A stretch of DNA of 64,000 bases from NCBI GenBank assembly GCA_964020085.1, contig OZ026603.1, positions 33,921,006-33,985,005 of the forward strand. Direction: 5' to 3'. The notes beneath the pieces were generated by a model, which ran no database searches, was not told where the DNA came from, and saw only the letters and a program-made list of their open reading frames with translations. The stretch's first letter is position 1. The number at the start of each line of letters is the position of its first letter. The translations under genes were made by a program, and so were the position numbers. Below, one piece after another: positions 11,401 through 21,152 of the stretch. This DNA comes from Micromussa lordhowensis. Lineage: Eukaryota > Cnidaria > Anthozoa > Scleractinia > Lobophylliidae.

Positions 11401-14400
11401 TGTTTGTTTTTTTTTTTATTTGAATCTTTTGTTTTTAATTTAATTTAGTTTTTTAATTTAGAAATCATATGTCTTGCTGTATACTGAGACCTCCAGAATA
11501 CAGACACTCTGTTTCCCCCCAGTGTGCCACACTGACTCACAGCATGTTTTCTATTTTGTCTCAGATTTCCTAGAGATAAATTTCATAGTCTGGAAACCCC
11601 TCAGGTGAGGAATTACCCAAAACTGGAAAATATACATGTATTATTAAAATGCATCATTTAGTTTTATCCTTGCATGTAAATCAAATTTGATAATCTTTCA
11701 AAATGACTGTCTAGTAATGTGAGTTTTAGGTTTTAAGTTTGTAACAGAAAATTGCAAGCTTAAAGTGTTTTTTAGTGGCTCACATTGTAAAAGAGGTTTC
11801 CATGACAACATTTTTTGAGCTGCTGTTGTGTTAAACTCCATACTTCTTGGATGGATGATTCAAACAGAAACTACTTAACACATTTGAATGATCTTTGGAT
11901 ATTGTCCTTCAGTAGCATTTTTAAATACTGACAAGTTGAAATGCGGGTTGAAACTACTGTGAAATTGATGTTAAAATCCTTTAAAATTCAAGCTTTTGCC
12001 ACAGAATATTTGTCTTATCCTTGATGATGCCATGGATCATCAAAAGCTTGGATTTATAGGGATTTTATCATCAGGTTCACAGTATATTACTTTCATGGTT
12101 TGAGAATTTTGGAAACGTAGTCAGTTTTTAGATCAGTTTTTAACTTTTAGCCCCTTTAAAATTAAGTTATTACTTTGGAGAAATTTAGATGCTAACCAGA
12201 CAGATGTTAAAATCGTTCTTTGCAGGATGCACTTGTGGCATTGAGGTTAATTTCCAATCAGCATCAAAGAATAATCCATTTCCGTGACATACGCCCCCAC
12301 ATTTTAGCAGAAAGTACAACGTATGAACTAAATAGTGAAGTGACAGATGTCCCCAGGGGAACCCTGAAGGTTTGTGGTTTTGTCAGGGGGAGGAGCCTTT
12401 GTGTTAACAGGCTCGTTCATCTGCCAGGATATGGAGATTTTCAAATGGCACAGGTGACTAGAATTACTTTGTAAAATAAAATGTGACTTGGTTGTAATTC
12501 TAACTAATCTAGCATCTTTGCTCATATGATACATTCCCTGTGTGAAAGATATCTGAGGTAAAATCTAATTAATTCCTTACAGATGTCCCTCTTGCACATA
12601 AATTATATGTAGGTCTGTGAAAAACTGTAAAAAAGAAGCAAGTACATCAGTGAGTTGGTTTCCAAGAGACCTCACTCTGAGAAGTCAGGAGATCATGAAT
12701 TAAATGCCTTTGCTTTAGTGAACACCTCGTACTGCAAGACAATGTTAATTTCTTCTGAATTTTTTACAAGAATTTATATAATATACATGTATCTATACAG
12801 TGATTAAAAAATACATACAGTAGCTGGTCATGCAAAATAGGCATAGTTAAATGCTAAACTAGTTGGGTGACCAACATTAATTAACAAATTATTACATGAT
12901 TTTGTATGTTGAGACAAGCTTGTTTAGAATTGTTTCAGGGTAGCTTTTAAAACACAATGTTTATACGTAGCTTTTTACATGTCCTAGATTGATGCACCTC
13001 CAGACCCTTTCAAATGGCAGAAACAAAAAAGCTTTTCAAATAAAAAAGGAGATTCAATGGCTGTTGTAAGTAATATCTTTTTCAAAGCAGATATTATCCA
13101 TCCAAAAATACTTGTTCACTGTACATGTACTGCTCTGACTAAAGGCCCTCACTGATTTAGTGACACTTAAACTTCCAAAGCCAAAATGTCAGCCAAATAA
13201 TTAATGTGCAGGTTCAAACTTTTACAGTCATTCCCGTAAAACTGTGAACACCAGAGAAAATTTATGGAATGTTTATTGTGTTGTGACCAATCAGAAGCGA
13301 GATGAAACCGCAAAAGATAACCGCCAAACCTCAGCATGCATTTGTCACGACTTGATTCGAAACAACGAGCTGGCTTTTTCTTCCAATGAACTGGCTTTTC
13401 ATCCACGACTTCAGAAACCAAACCTTCAGAAACCAAACTACCGAATTTGGAATAGACCTAGAAGCGAAATTTTACAACGGTGCAAGTTTTCCTTCTCAGC
13501 TACAATAGAATATGGATCAAAAATCACCAATCACAGCCAACTAGCATGACCCGTTGAACTGCAGGTGAAGAACACCGGTCAGCCCTGCTTCTGATTGGTT
13601 GTTTTTTTTTCTCAGACGCGCTGTCTGGCCTTGTCTGATCCTATCTACTCGATTCAATATCGCTTTCCCGTAAATTTCTCACTAAACATATTATTCATAT
13701 CTGTTCTTTGCACATAAATAAGCTGAAATACAAAAAGAACAATTTCAGTATTTGAAAACGGTAAAGTTGAAGATTTGTCGTGGAAGAAAAACCCAGCTCG
13801 TTGTTTTGAATCAAGTCGTGACTAATCATGCTGCGGTTTGGCAGTTATTTTCTGCGGTTTCATCTCGCTTCTGATTGGTCGCGAAACAATAAACATTCCA
13901 GAAATTTTCTCTGGTGTTCACGGTTTTACGGGAATGACTGTAATTGTCTAGACACAACCCTTGTGTGATACCATTAAGGAGTGTACTGTTTATTATGCTT
14001 TGTAAGGCAGCACTACATCTGTATGTACAAACTGTGTGGAAAAAAACCCTGGTGTGTTTGATTTTTTCAAGTTTGAATGGCAGAGGTAAAATTGTCCATT
14101 TTGTGAACTATATATTTAATAAGAAAGAGTCTGAGTTACAATTTAAGTGTAAGTCCTTCATAATTTTGGCCTTCATTTTGCTACATGTGCATGTAGGACA
14201 GGGAAGATGGAACAACTGCTATGGATGAAGACATGAAGCTGCTGGCTCAAGCAGACCCAGCTTTCCAAGAATCACTGCAGTCAGAGGTGGAACCCGATCC
14301 AATGGAAGGCGAGCAAACATGGCCTACTGACGAGGAGCTTAGGCAAGCAGAAGGTGTGACTCCAAAGCATTCCATTACAATCCTTGGTCCGACGTGTTTC

Positions 14401-17400
14401 CAATCCTCCATCCATAATAGGGAATCAAACCCTGGTGGCCTGTGCAACAGGGATCTTCACCAGTATACCACATGACACCCTAGAGGATTTGTACTGAAAA
14501 GAATAGAACTCCTTTAACATCTTTTAACCTTAATTTCCTTATTGACAGGGCTTCAAATCTATCATCTTTCTGCAAACCTGAGAGTGCTATGCAATTTTGT
14601 GCTTAGTTAATAAACATCTCAAACAGTAGGAACAATCAAACATATTATTACTGCCTTGTTTTTTCGGTCATTACTGTAACTATTTGGCTCATAGACCATA
14701 GTTCACCAATTACAGTAAAACGTTTGAATTTTTCTGTACAAACAGAAGTACTGCAAGAAAAGAAAGTTCTTAAAAAGGTTCCACAAGGCACATCAGATTA
14801 CCAGGCAGCCTGGATAACAAACAGTGACGATGAAGATGAGCTAGGGGATGATGAAAACGATGAAGATAATGAGTTTGAGGAGGAAATGGAAGGCAGTGAT
14901 AGCGACCAGTCCATGGTAATGATTGTACGGATTTGCTGAAGTCATTTGAATGTGAAAACGGTTTCTTGTTTCTAGCTTGAGTGAATTCGATTCTGTCAAT
15001 GCTTGGAGACCAAGTGGTGATGTAGTTTTACAGAAGATTGGTCTTTTTCTGCTTAACGCAACTCTGGCTACAATGTAAATGTATCTGCTCAAACTGTATC
15101 AAGAAAATGACCTTTGTTGTTTGAGTTCAACGGTTTCTATTTTTTACATTTGTTTGCAGCATGATGACGAAGAACAGTATGAAACAGTAAGTCAGTCAAT
15201 TGTTGTTCTTGTTTCGTTGATGTTGTTATGCAAAATCGCAGGAGAGACAGTTATTATTTAAACATGTGTTTTATTCATAGTCACAGTCATTTTTCTTGGA
15301 CAATTCTGTCCAAGGGGAAAGGTGCAATGAGGTTAACTCTATGTGAAGCACCAACCCATGAGACAAGGCCAGACCACAAAACCTGGAAGCATGTGCCTTC
15401 CTACTCTAATCGATAAGTGTGTGGGTTCTTTGACGTCCTGCTAACTATGTAACACTGAAGATGCAGGAGACGGAGAGAAGAGAAGACTTGAACGTCTAAC
15501 CAATTACAGATCAAATTACAAAGGCAGCACATTCCGCTCAGTTATTTAAAGACCCTGAGTATTGGTCCGGTCTGGGACTCGAACCCTCGACCTTCCGCAA
15601 TGCAATAGCAAAGATATCAGCGACATCACCTATTGTTTTTAATATGCCAACCAGAGAACTATTTGCTGGTGAAACAAAGAATTATTTTGTGTAACGTTTT
15701 CAACATTTAAATAACAAACACAATGTTTGTAAACTAATATCTTCCCTATAAATTGCTGTTCGCCCACTGTTCACTTTATTGCAATGTGATATAAAACAAC
15801 TGTTCATCACCCGAGCCAAGAGTGATCAGCTTTTAATTACTTCTTGTAATGTCAAACGTACAGGCATGAGAACAAAGTACAATGGATTAACAAACGACAA
15901 AAAAATCTCATTCTCTCTTCTGGTAATATAAGAAATGTACAGACACGACTAAGAAGAACTTGCGTGTTGATCCATGAAAAATGTTTCACTGAAGTAGTTT
16001 GCGCTCTGTACGTGTAGGTGAGTTTGGCCGCCACGGAAACAGACAACGTTAAATACGATGAAAATATTGACGCAGATGAAGAAAGAGAACAGTAAGTGGT
16101 TACAAATAATTAACAATTATTGGACGAGGTTGAGAAAGATATTGTGATTTGTCAGTGGCGAGCAGATCAATTATTTACCAAAGCCGAAGGCTGAGGCAAA
16201 TAATTGATCTGCGAGACACTGAGAAATCGCGGTATTTCGCGATAACCTTCTCAAAGTCACTAATAACTTCTCAAGCTCATTAATAATTCATTAAAACAAA
16301 GAAAATCACAACCGTGAAGGAGGTTTGGATACCCGGTTCATTAGTATAGATTTTGACGATTTTGCTTCTCTCGTTTGCTCCTTAATTTTTGTTTCGATTG
16401 AGAAGATATATCAAACAGCCTTTTCTTTCAACTCTCTTCTTGGTATTTGGTCTCTATTACTTCAAATTCTAAGAATCGTGCAAGCAGTGGGCAGTCAATG
16501 AAGGTGGTTAAAAGGTCAATACTACTTCATTCCTCACTACAACAATTCGCCTGTACCCCTTTATTCTCCAAGGAGTAAGGACATTGGCTATTTAATTTTA
16601 CTGGAAGCTATCGTTGCATTAAGGCACTTTTTTCTTGTAATGAATGAAATGGCTGTTCATACAAGAATTAATTTTGCTGAACTACTCCAGGTTGGAGAAA
16701 ATCCGTGCAGAAAGAGAAAACGAAATGTTTCCAGATGAAATGGACACGCCCATGGATCAAGCTGCTCGGGTTCGATTTCAGAGGTTTGTTCGATGTTGAC
16801 ACTTATAATACTAATAATATTAAAACGAATTAAAACGTTCTCTGACTGAAACATTTATGTTAAAATAAGCTTTCGGCATGAATTTTTCAGCCAGAGAACG
16901 TTTTAATATGTTTCACCCTGGTTGCTCAGTTATTTTTAATAATACTGAATACTAAACGGCCAATCTAAGATTGCCATTGATTCTGTTTAGGTTTCTCTTC
17001 TAACTATTTAATAAATCCATCGTGACAAAGCTTCAGTTCAAAAATTCTTTTGAGCAGAGTTCAAAGTTAACAGCATTTGTTTCCTCCACAGATACCGCGG
17101 CCTAAAGAGTTTCCGTAGTTCGCCGTGGGACCCAAAAGAGAACCTTCCATCAGATTATGCTAGGTAAGGTTATAGTGAACGAAACCAAAAAACAAACCGT
17201 AAACTGACAATGCACACAGTTAGCGCATGAACTTGTTTTTAGTATAATTTCCAATCACCTTCTAGCCTTTACTGTATGTATGACGAAAGCGGAAGACTTT
17301 GCTCCACAAGCCCGACGCTAAGGTGTTTTGTTTTCAAATAGCGTTCTATCTGTATGTTTGTAGAATTTTCCAGTTCGAGAACTTCAAAGGAACAAAGAAG

Positions 17401-20400
17401 CGAGTCTTGGAAGATGATGTGGATGGAGCGTTGGTAAGATTAATATCTCTGTGCTGAAGTATAACATTTAAAACATGTTTTAGAACCTTACGTGTTTTAG
17501 CCTGTTGCTTTTTAAGGTATTACAGCTAACCTGTAGAAAGTCTGAATGTCACGACTACAGTGCTGTCATGATTGGTTTTCTTGTCTATTTTTTCTTGTAG
17601 CCTGGCTGGTATGTGTCCATTCATATTGCTAATGTTCCGCGTGCATTTATTGGTAAGATTAATCGTCTTAACCAGAACTCTTAAGGCAATGTTAACAATA
17701 AAGGTGCCATTTATTTTTTTGTATAAATCTACTAGCGTTCTATCACGAATGTCGTTCTCTGATTGGCTACGCTACTCACTATCTATTCTGTGATAGATAG
17801 TGAGCAGCGTAACAGTGTGCACTTGTTAACAAAATGACGTTCGCTTCTTGGCGTTTTCGAAGTGTCTGTGAAGAGGATTTAGATAAACTTTTGAACGAGT
17901 AGTAGATTTATACTAAAACAATTAGATTATTCGCTCTCAATTTTTATGCGTGATAGAAATCTCGAGCTCATAATCTAATTGTTTAGTAGCATAATACCCG
18001 AGCATTTCGTTTCACTGCAGTCATTTATTTACTGCAGTAATAAATCCTCACCTTACCTTTGATCACACGAAAACCACTGAAAGAAACTGAGGCCGCGCCC
18101 TGTTGTACGCGCCAAATATGAAAGCGATTGCTGTAGTTAGTAAGTGATTGGCTTTGGTTTTGTCTCTAGAATCACTGGAGCCCAGTTCTCCACTGGTAAT
18201 ATTTGGACTACTCCCTCATGAACAGAAGGTAAGCTTCAAGATTCACCGTTTTGACAAGATGGTCAATTTTTAACTGTTGATGTTTATGGTTTGTTAACTC
18301 AGTTGTCAGTGGTTCATTTCGTGCTCAAGAGACATCCAACATTTAAGGAACCCGTTCAATCGAAGGTGAGTCCATTGTTTTTACATAGTCCTTTATAAAG
18401 ACACTGGTCAGGTATGATAGTAAAGATACGTTATTAAAGATCATTATAGATGTTAGGAAGCAACATCTTCCACTGGACGACAAAATATGCGTAAATAATT
18501 TTTGGCTGCGAGCATGGAAATATTCTATACCCGACTTTACATTGCAATAATGTTAACCAACTCATTTACGCCATACCGACACAACCTGGTTTGTAGCTGC
18601 TACATGTTCAAGTGTTCATGCTTATTATGTAAATATATTTATCATCGATTCTTGATTTCTGTGGGGTTTTAATTCGTAAAGAACCAATTTTTTTTTTGCC
18701 AGGAAAGACTGATTTTCCATTGCGGCTACCGAAGATTTTCAGCGTGCCCCGTATTTTCCCAGCACACATCGGGAGATAAACACAAGGTGAGACTACTCAA
18801 GTTGCCACTCCACATATCAGCCGATATGAATTTAGATAGCAGCATTGTAAATAAAATGCACTTTCTGGAATCATTCGAACATTGAGATTTTAATTCTCAG
18901 TTCATACCATTTTAACATGAATTGTTCATTCCTTAAATTGTTCTTTTATTAATGTTATTGTGACAATCAAAATACTCGGCACATTGCCTTTATAAAATGT
19001 GAAGGGTACAACAATTTAGCTGTTCTAATTTCAGTTGGAGCGGTTTATGCCACAAGAAGGGGCATTTGTAGCCACACTGTACGCGCCCATCATGTTCCCT
19101 CCCGCCCCAGTCCTACTATTTACACAGGATAAACACACAAGTAAGTAACTTGAAACACACGAAGTAGGAGCAGTGTTTGATTCAAATGTTTCTTTACTCA
19201 ATCCAGAAACAACTCATACGTTGTGGTCAGCACTTGTTAAACCTCGCATTATTAGGTAGACTCTCCTTCATTCTTGAATTTGGTATTCGCTGGGATATTA
19301 AAGACAAATGAAATTTGAAAGGAGTTCTCCTATTGTTATTGCACTACTGTAAAGCTAATGGAATTGCTTATCAGTCCTGTATCATTTACTTCTCTGTTTT
19401 GGTTTACCTTAGTATCTTGTTATGTTTCTGTAGGTTGCCACACCCTCGTTGCTACAGGATCGCTTTACAAAGTCGATCCTGACAGAATTGTTGCTAAGAA
19501 GATCGTGCTAAGTGGACATCCGTTCAAGATCAACAAACGATCAGTTGTGTTACGTTACATGTTCTTTAATAGAGGTTAGTACTGGTTAGTACTGCTGTGG
19601 CTGTAACTGGTCTGCGTACTGACCGACACAATATTTCTCACTACTATGTAAACACACTTTTTATGTTCTCTATTAGAAGTTAGGACTGCTGTGGCTGTTT
19701 CTTCTCTGCGTACCGACCAACACAATATTTCTCATTACCAAATAAACACACTTTTTATGTTCTTCGGTTAGAACTCGGTGCTCTGGCTGTTTCTTCTCTG
19801 CGTACCGACCAACACAATATTTCTCATTACCAAATAAACACACTTTTTATGTTCTTCATTAGAGGTTGGAACTGCTGTGGCTGTTTTTTCTCTGCGTACC
19901 GACCAACACAATATTTCTCAATGCCAAATAAACACACGGCAGACTGTCCTATTATTGATCTTGAAATTCGTCCTAACATTGTGAAAGTAGCTTTGGATCG
20001 ACGAGGCGACAGCCGAGTGGATCTTCAGACTACTGTGACAGACGTATGAAAACTGACGTCAGTTTGTTTTTCACGATAACAATTCTTTTCAATTGTCCAC
20101 TCTCGCTCGTTGACGCATCACATACTGAAATATAAATTCATGTGTCTGTCCGCTTATTGACAATGAACATTAGCCAATGAGCGTGCGAGAATTTCTGTAG
20201 TTATCGCAAAAAAAGACGTTAGCTAGGAGTTATGTCTTGATGTATCTCCAGATTCTGAAAACTAAAATGAAAAGAACTAAATAGAAATTACATGTAGTGA
20301 TGAAAATTACTCTTGAATTTATTTTAATAACAGTAATCTCTAATTAATCGTGAATGATGATACGGGAGATATATAATGCATTCATTGATGTAAATCATAG

Positions 20401-21152
20401 TTAACTTGTTTTGATTCCCATTGTTCTAGAGGATATCCAGTGGTTTAAGCCAGTAGAACTCTTTACCAAATATGGAAGAAGGGGACACATCCGGGAACCT
20501 CTAGGTTTGTAAAGAGAACGTCGTGTTCATTGCCAAATGGTTGTTTGTTACACTACTTCCCCAATCTAACGGTACCAAAATTTGTGATCATTTTAATCGC
20601 CATTTTCGCTGCCAACAAGATTAAATTTGTTGAATTTAGGGTATGTTTTTCAAAAGGGTTTAGTTTTATACATATGATGAAAAGTGTTATTTGTGTTTAA
20701 CGCTTTTTTATAACAAATATATTAGAACGAACGAATTCCAAAACCGAAAGAAATTTCTTCAAGAAATCCATTGTCGAAAAATGTTTTTCAGTATTACGAT
20801 ATAACTGCTAATCCAAAACAAGTTTGAAAACGTGAAGGTTTTTATATGTTATGTTCCGTTTCCGTTTATATAATGGCAACCATGCCTTCGTTATAAATTC
20901 CTGTCATTTGTTGAATTATGCTTCTTAAGTCAATCCGCTGTTGTTGGTTGTGATCTGCTGAGTAAGTTGTTTGATTGTTCTACAGGAACACATGGACACA
21001 TGAAGTGCGTTTTTGACGGAGCTATCAAAGCCCAAGATACTGTCTGTATGAACCTGTACAAACGAGTGTTCCCTAAATGGACATACGAGCCCATAATATT
21101 ACCACCTCCAGCAGAAGCAACAGACGATACCGAAGATAATATGGAAATATAA
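5401..21152 (+). CDS. TSR1: Pre-rRNA-processing protein TSR1 homolog (complete, 25 exons)
   Basis: Exons: 5401-5512, 8058-8128, 8786-8872, 9322-9431, 10035-10113, 10269-10385, 10627-10697, 11565-11604, 12226-12453, 12988-13065, 14197-14353, 14746-14915, 15160-15186, 16018-16091, 16691-16783, 17092-17163, 17364-17433, 17601-17652, 18170-18228, 18303-18365, 18703-18786, 19035-19140, 19434-19574, 20430-20504, 20986-21152. All introns are GT-AG, phases agree throughout, and the sum is 2403 nt, or 800 residues plus stop (human TSR1 is about 804). TSR1 is a nucleolar and cytoplasmic factor of the Bms1/Tsr1 GTPase-like family. It binds pre-40S particles during 20S pre-rRNA maturation. Visible regions are a basic N-terminus ([17 protein letters not shown]), a GTPase-like domain (about 80-230) lacking obvious P-loop residues as expected for Tsr1, an AARP2CN domain (about 230-305), an acidic linker (about 395-450), and the conserved C-terminal domain with [32 protein letters not shown] and [11 protein letters not shown]. 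The exon 4 acceptor is a weaker AAG. Fold-back elements fill many introns. No frame damage is seen. Confidence 0.97.
5807..6130. repeat. Fold-back (MITE-like) element in TSR1 intron 1
   Basis: Terminal inverted repeats read TTTTATACTAAAG at the left and CTTTAGTATAAAA at the right. An inner pair (GTAGTTCGTCTGG...GATAGTTCATCTAC...CCAGGCGAACTAC) makes the element fold along nearly its whole length. The 'CTAGTATAAA' motif recurs inside it. Non-autonomous DNA transposon by structure. Confidence 0.6.
6131..8057. other. Rest of TSR1 intron 1, with microsatellites
   Basis: No exon is recognised. A CAAT microsatellite (7717-7734) is followed by AAGTTTATTGTCATC. Read on the minus strand this is AATAAACTT followed by (GATT)n, like the 3' tail of a non-LTR retrotransposon. 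A perfect (AAAT)n run spans about 7837-7868, and GACA/GGAC-rich patches lie around 7680-7720 and 7887-7905. Confidence 0.5.
8335..8470. repeat. Fold-back element in TSR1 intron 2
   Basis: Long inverted arms of about 55 bp: TATATTAAAATTCTAAC...GGCTCC at the left and its reverse complement GGAGCC...GTTAGAATTTTAATATA at the right. The loop is about 25 bp. Both arms carry a GGAATAAAACAAAAGA block. MITE-like. Confidence 0.65.
9029..9201. repeat. Fold-back element in TSR1 intron 3
   Basis: The left arm CAGTTGCCCATAATTCACTC pairs with the reverse complement of the right arm (9181-9201), with a few mismatches. The inner arms share TGTGAAATGC / GCATTTCACA and AACTATTGT / ACAATAGTT. The element is nearly self-complementary over about 170 bp. 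MITE-like. Confidence 0.65.
9677..9696 (+). repeat. Poly-C tract
   Basis: Twenty consecutive C residues in TSR1 intron 4. The length is probably polymorphic and error-prone in sequencing. Confidence 0.9.
10895..11208. repeat. MITE with 27-bp perfect terminal inverted repeats
   Basis: The left end begins TTAAACAAGGACCCGCGCTA and continues to TATAAGG. The right end is its exact 27-bp reverse complement, ending TTGTTTAA. The interior is 260 bp and has no coding capacity. The TTAA at both outer edges may be the target duplication of a TTAA-specific transposase, or part of the repeat. It lies in TSR1 intron 7. Confidence 0.75.
11218..11330. repeat. tRNA-like or dispersed repeat fragment
   Basis: CCTGAAAAAAAATTCAGG is a small hairpin. 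It is followed by GGATTTGAACCCATGACCTC, which on the minus strand resembles a tRNA T-arm or B-box (GGTTCAAATCC). This is probably a decayed SINE-type insertion in TSR1 intron 7. T-rich low-complexity sequence follows to about 11460. Confidence 0.35.
13223..13942. repeat. 720-bp fold-back element in TSR1 intron 10
   Basis: Two inverted arms of about 160 bp. The left arm starts TACAGTCATTCCCGTAAAAC and the right arm ends GTTTTACGGGAATGACTGTA. Both carry the 'AATCAGAAGCGAGATGAAACCGC' type block in opposite orientation. The middle 400 bp is unique. An apparent 101-residue ORF (13244-13549) runs through the arm and shows no domain. This is a large non-autonomous DNA transposon by structure. Confidence 0.75.
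15160..15186 (+). other. 27-nt TSR1 microexon
   Basis: A nine-codon exon (HDDEEQYET) lies between TTTGTTTGCAG and GTAAGT. It sits in phase 0 between exons 12 and 14 and extends the acidic linker. Because it is a multiple of three, skipping it would keep the frame. Confidence 0.85.
15330..15610. repeat. Dispersed repeat with tRNA-like end
   Basis: The segment holds GTGTGTGGGTTCTTTGACGT and GAGAAGACTTGAACGTCTAAC. It also holds CAAAGGCAGCAC and the minus-strand B-box-like GGTTCGAGTCCC (15574-15585). I recall this order from repeats common in coral genomes; that is memory, not a search. It is probably a SINE or short retroelement, minus orientation, in TSR1 intron 13. Confidence 0.5.
16105..16247. 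repeat. Dispersed fold-back element, copy 1
   Basis: Starts AATAATTAACAATTATTGGA and ends CGCGATAACC. The centre is a long hairpin: GCAGATCAATTATTT...CCGAAGGCTGAGG...AAATAATTGATCTGC. A same-length copy (about 144 bp) lies in opposite orientation at 35522-35665. This copy begins 13 bp after the exon 14 donor of TSR1. Confidence 0.75.
17765..17987. repeat. Hairpin and fold-back repeat in TSR1 intron 18
   Basis: 17765-17812 is a hairpin: GCTACGCTACTCACTATCTA pairs with TAGATAGTGAGCAGCGTAAC. 17912-17987 is bounded by ACTAAAACAATTAGATTAT and ATAATCTAATTGTTTAGT. The second motif, with CTCGAGCTCATAATCTAATT, recurs at 26948-27054, so it belongs to a dispersed family. Confidence 0.65.
19559..19936 (+). 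repeat. Minisatellite of about 93-104 bp units at a TSR1 splice donor
   Basis: Four copies start at 19559, 19663, 19757 and 19849. Each has ATGTTCTT..TAGAGGTTAG-like sequence, then GGCTGTTTCTTCTCTGCGTA, CCGACCAACACAATATTTCT and AAATAAACACAC. The first copy begins inside TSR1 exon 23 and includes its real donor at 19575. Later copies carry decayed versions of the exon end plus donor (for example CATTAGAGGTTGGAACTG). Confidence 0.85.
19980..20215. repeat. Composite fold-back repeat, copy 2
   Basis: Matches the 4187-4513 element: AAAGTAGCTTTGGATCGACG, GGCGACAGCCGAGTGGATC, AAAACTGACGTCAGTTTG, then CACGATAAC...CACTCTCGCTCGTTGACGC...GTTATCGCAAAAAA. The left half of the first hairpin is missing here. 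It follows the minisatellite in TSR1 intron 23. Confidence 0.7.

Noticed and set aside
13244..13549. A 101-codon plus-strand ORF.
   Set aside because: It lies across the arm and loop of a fold-back element in a TSR1 intron and has no recognisable domain.
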